Shown here: one piece after another, positions 4,973 through 6,567 of the stretch
Layout of the letters: every line of letters starts with the position of its first letter
Numbering within the stretch: the stretch's first letter is position 1
Assembly: GCA_006226265.1 (NCBI GenBank)
Contig: SBHH01000241.1
Coordinates: 1-6,567 of the forward strand
Origin: Alphaproteobacteria bacterium
Lineage (GTDB): Bacteria > Pseudomonadota > Alphaproteobacteria > Sneathiellales > Sneathiellaceae
DNA: 6,567 bases
Direction: 5' to 3'
Translations under genes and position numbers: made by a program
Notes under the pieces: model-generated
Seen by the model: the letters and a program-made list of their open reading frames with translations, nothing else
The model's database searches: none
Told to the model about the DNA's origin: nothing

Positions 4973-5896
4973 ATGGAGACAACGATCAGCCCGGATAAAA
5001 CGGGGCAGGGCATCATAACCATCCTGTTTTCTGTCCTTTTGATGGCCTTTACCGATGCGTTGGTGAAGCTATTGAGTTCGGATCTAACCATCTGGCAGAT
5101 TTTCTTTGCCCGTGCCCTGTTTGCCATTCCTCTTATGTTGTTGACGTTACGACTTGGTCGCAGCCGTTTCGCGCTTCAAAGCCTTCACTGGGTGGTCCTC
5201 CGCAGCCTGTTGCTGATCCTGACCTGGCTTGCCTTCTATGCGGCGCTTCCCGTCTTGAGCCTTTCGGTAGCGGCAGTGGCCGTTTATACAAACCCCATCA
5301 TTACAGCGCTTCTCTCTGCTCTCGTCATCGGGGAGCCGGTGACAAAGCGACAATGGGGCGGTGTACTATTGGGTTTCCTCGGTGTCGTTGCCATTTTACG
5401 GCCGGGCAGTGATGCATTTTCCTGGATCACATTGCTTCCCTTGTTAGCGGCGGCCTGTTACTCGGGCGCAATGGTGCTGACCCGCCACAAATGCCGGGAG
5501 GAAACGCCGATCACGCTCGCCATCGGGCTGCAGGCGGCTTTCTTCATTACGGGATTTATCGGAACCGGAGTTCTTGCGCTTCTCCATCTCTCTCCTGAAA
5601 CCATTGAAATATTTCCCTTTTTATTAAATGACTGGCAAGAGATGGGAGGCGGAGGCTGGGGTTTGATGGCGCTCCTCGGAACGCTCTCCGCGATTTATTT
5701 TGTCGGCGTCGCCCGTGCCTACCAAATTGCGGCACCGTCCATCATCGCAACTTTCGATTATGGCTATCTCGTCTTTGCCGCCGTCTGGGGATTTGTCTTT
5801 TTTGGGGAAGCCCCGGATAGGCTGACCCTGTGCGGGATGCTGCTGATCACCTGCGCCGGGCTATTGGTTGCCATTCGCCCCGCCAAAGCAGAATAA
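4973..5896 (+). CDS. EamA-domain (DMT superfamily) permease
   Basis: A 307-residue inner-membrane protein with about ten hydrophobic helices in two EamA repeats, the standard DMT length. Repeat 1 runs about 13-145 and closes with WGGVLLGFLGVVAILRPG (128-145). Repeat 2 runs about 152-303 and closes with GMLLITCAGLLVAIRP (288-303). Family members export or import amino acids, nucleobases and other metabolites, and substrate cannot be read from sequence. The start is 3 bases after the AllA-family stop with no clear Shine-Dalgarno, so translation probably depends on coupling. As third gene of the operon it may move a ureido substrate or an amino-acid product. Its base composition is lower in G+C than its neighbours: two full 60-base lines near its start (5041-5160) each count 29 of 60, and 5581-5640 only 21 of 60. 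It may therefore have joined the operon later. Confidence 0.88.
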   Translation: METTISPDKTGQGIITILFSVLLMAFTDALVKLLSSDLTIWQIFFARALFAIPLMLLTLRLGRSRFALQSLHWVVLRSLLLILTWLAFYAALPVLSLSVAAVAVYTNPIITALLSALVIGEPVTKRQWGGVLLGFLGVVAILRPGSDAFSWITLLPLLAAACYSGAMVLTRHKCREETPITLAIGLQAAFFITGFIGTGVLALLHLSPETIEIFPFLLNDWQEMGGGGWGLMALLGTLSAIYFVGVARAYQIAAPSIIATFDYGYLVFAAVWGFVFFGEAPDRLTLCGMLLITCAGLLVAIRPAKAE

Positions 5897-5900
5897 AATT

Positions 5901-6567
5901 TCACGCATCGGCGGCCTTTACCAGCCGCTCCCGATGGAGGATGTAGAGCCCGCTCATCACGATGACGGCAGCGCCGATGACCGTGAACTCATTGGGCAGA
6001 TTGCCGAAGACGAAATAGCCGAAGACCGACATCCAGATAAGCTGCGTATACTGGAACGGCGCGACGGTCGAGGCGGCGGTGTAATCAAACGCGCGGATGA
6101 TGATGAAATGGCTGAACCCGCCGATAAAGCCGATGATGCCCAACATCAGCCAGCCTTTCGCATCCGGTGCGACCCAGAAGAAGGGAACCACAAAGCTCAT
6201 CACCACCATGCCGACAAGCGCGGAATAGGTGATGGTGGTGGCGGGAGTATCAACACCCGACAAAAAGCGCGTCGTGATCTGATAGAGCGAATAGCTGATC
6301 GAGGTGCCGAGCACGAGAAAGAGGGCGGGGTGCATCTCCACCATGCCGGGGCGCAGGACGATCATCGCGCCACCGAAGCCGACGGCCACCGCCGCCCAAC
6401 GCCTGGCATTCACCTTTTCCTTCAACAGAAAGACCGAAAACAGGATCACGAAAAGCGGCGCCGTCGCACTCAAAGCCGCGGCATCGGCAAGCTGGACATA
6501 TTTCACCGCCGTGAAGAAGCAGACCGTCGCCAGCAGCAGGAAGATCGAGCGGACGATCTGAACATTG
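5901..6567 (-). CDS. EamA-domain (DMT superfamily) permease, C-terminal part (runs off right edge)
   Basis: Minus-strand inner-membrane permease. The frame stays open to the window edge, giving 221 visible residues and the stop. The GTG at 6506 is not the start: the 20 codons before it encode NVQIVRSIFLLLATVCFFTA, a membrane helix typical of repeat 1, continuing into KYVQLADAAALSATAPLFVI. About 70-90 N-terminal residues should lie outside. The end of repeat 1 shows as LLKEKVNARRWAAVAVGFGGAMIVLRPG. Repeat 2 then covers the remainder, with FQYTQLIWMSVFGYFVFG near its end. It ends 4 bases from the stop of the plus-strand permease, tail to tail, so the two transcripts must overlap. It is more GC-rich than that permease and only distantly similar, so the pair is not a recent duplication. 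Substrate unknown. Confidence 0.88.
   Translation of the reverse strand, partial: NVQIVRSIFLLLATVCFFTAVKYVQLADAAALSATAPLFVILFSVFLLKEKVNARRWAAVAVGFGGAMIVLRPGMVEMHPALFLVLGTSISYSLYQITTRFLSGVDTPATTITYSALVGMVVMSFVVPFFWVAPDAKGWLMLGIIGFIGGFSHFIIIRAFDYTAASTVAPFQYTQLIWMSVFGYFVFGNLPNEFTVIGAAVIVMSGLYILHRERLVKAADA

Noticed and set aside
5901..6506. GTG at 6506 as the start of the minus-strand permease
   Set aside because: The same frame continues upstream to the edge of the window through a clear membrane helix, so the gene is cut by the window rather than starting there.
1..6567. CRISPR array, tRNA/rRNA gene, insertion sequence, rho-independent terminator
   Set aside because: I looked for spaced direct repeats, cloverleaf-like segments, transposase motifs and GC hairpins followed by T-runs and found none that held up by eye.

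Overview
The window looks like chromosomal DNA from an alphaproteobacterium, most likely a member of the Rhizobiales. The coding regions are GC-rich. The Uup-type ABC-F protein, the RutR-like repressor, the N-carbamoyl amidohydrolase and the two drug/metabolite-type (EamA) permeases all resemble rhizobial versions. Genus cannot be fixed from the sequence alone.

Layout, left to right. (1) Positions 1-88 hold the first 29 codons of a lipoprotein gene on the minus strand that runs off the left edge; it is not apparent from length alone because only the signal peptide is in the window. (2) An AT-rich divergent spacer (about 37% G+C by my count over 1-240) leads to uup on the plus strand, 273-2102. 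(3) Convergent with uup, and starting 15 bases past its stop, is a 34-codon stub (2118-2222, minus) that reads as the extreme N-terminus of an NTF2/SnoaL-fold protein. It has a good ribosome binding site and an ATGA overlap with the RutR-like repressor gene (2219-2869, minus) upstream of it, so it looks like the remnant of a truncated second gene of that operon. (4) Divergent from the repressor is a three-gene plus-strand operon: a zinc-dependent N-carbamoyl amidohydrolase (3029-4273), an AllA/ureidoglycolate-lyase-family protein (4298-4969) and a ten-helix EamA permease (4973-5896). (5) A second EamA permease on the minus strand (5901-6567) converges on the first with a 4-base gap and runs off the right edge.

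The central part reads as a ureido-compound (pyrimidine- or purine-derived) catabolic module. A RutR-like sensor probably controls the amidohydrolase operon. The divergent spacer contains a site matching 11 of the 14 fixed positions of the E. coli RutR consensus, and this site covers the -35 element of a plausible sigma-70 promoter. The amidohydrolase should release ammonia and CO2 from an N-carbamoyl amino acid such as N-carbamoyl-beta-alanine. The AllA-family protein would act on another ureido intermediate or on a damaged/side product, and the permease would move a substrate or product. This combination, without the dihydropyrimidinase that usually accompanies a beta-ureidopropionase, is the most interesting biology here. 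No CRISPR array, RNA gene, insertion sequence or convincing rho-independent terminator was found.
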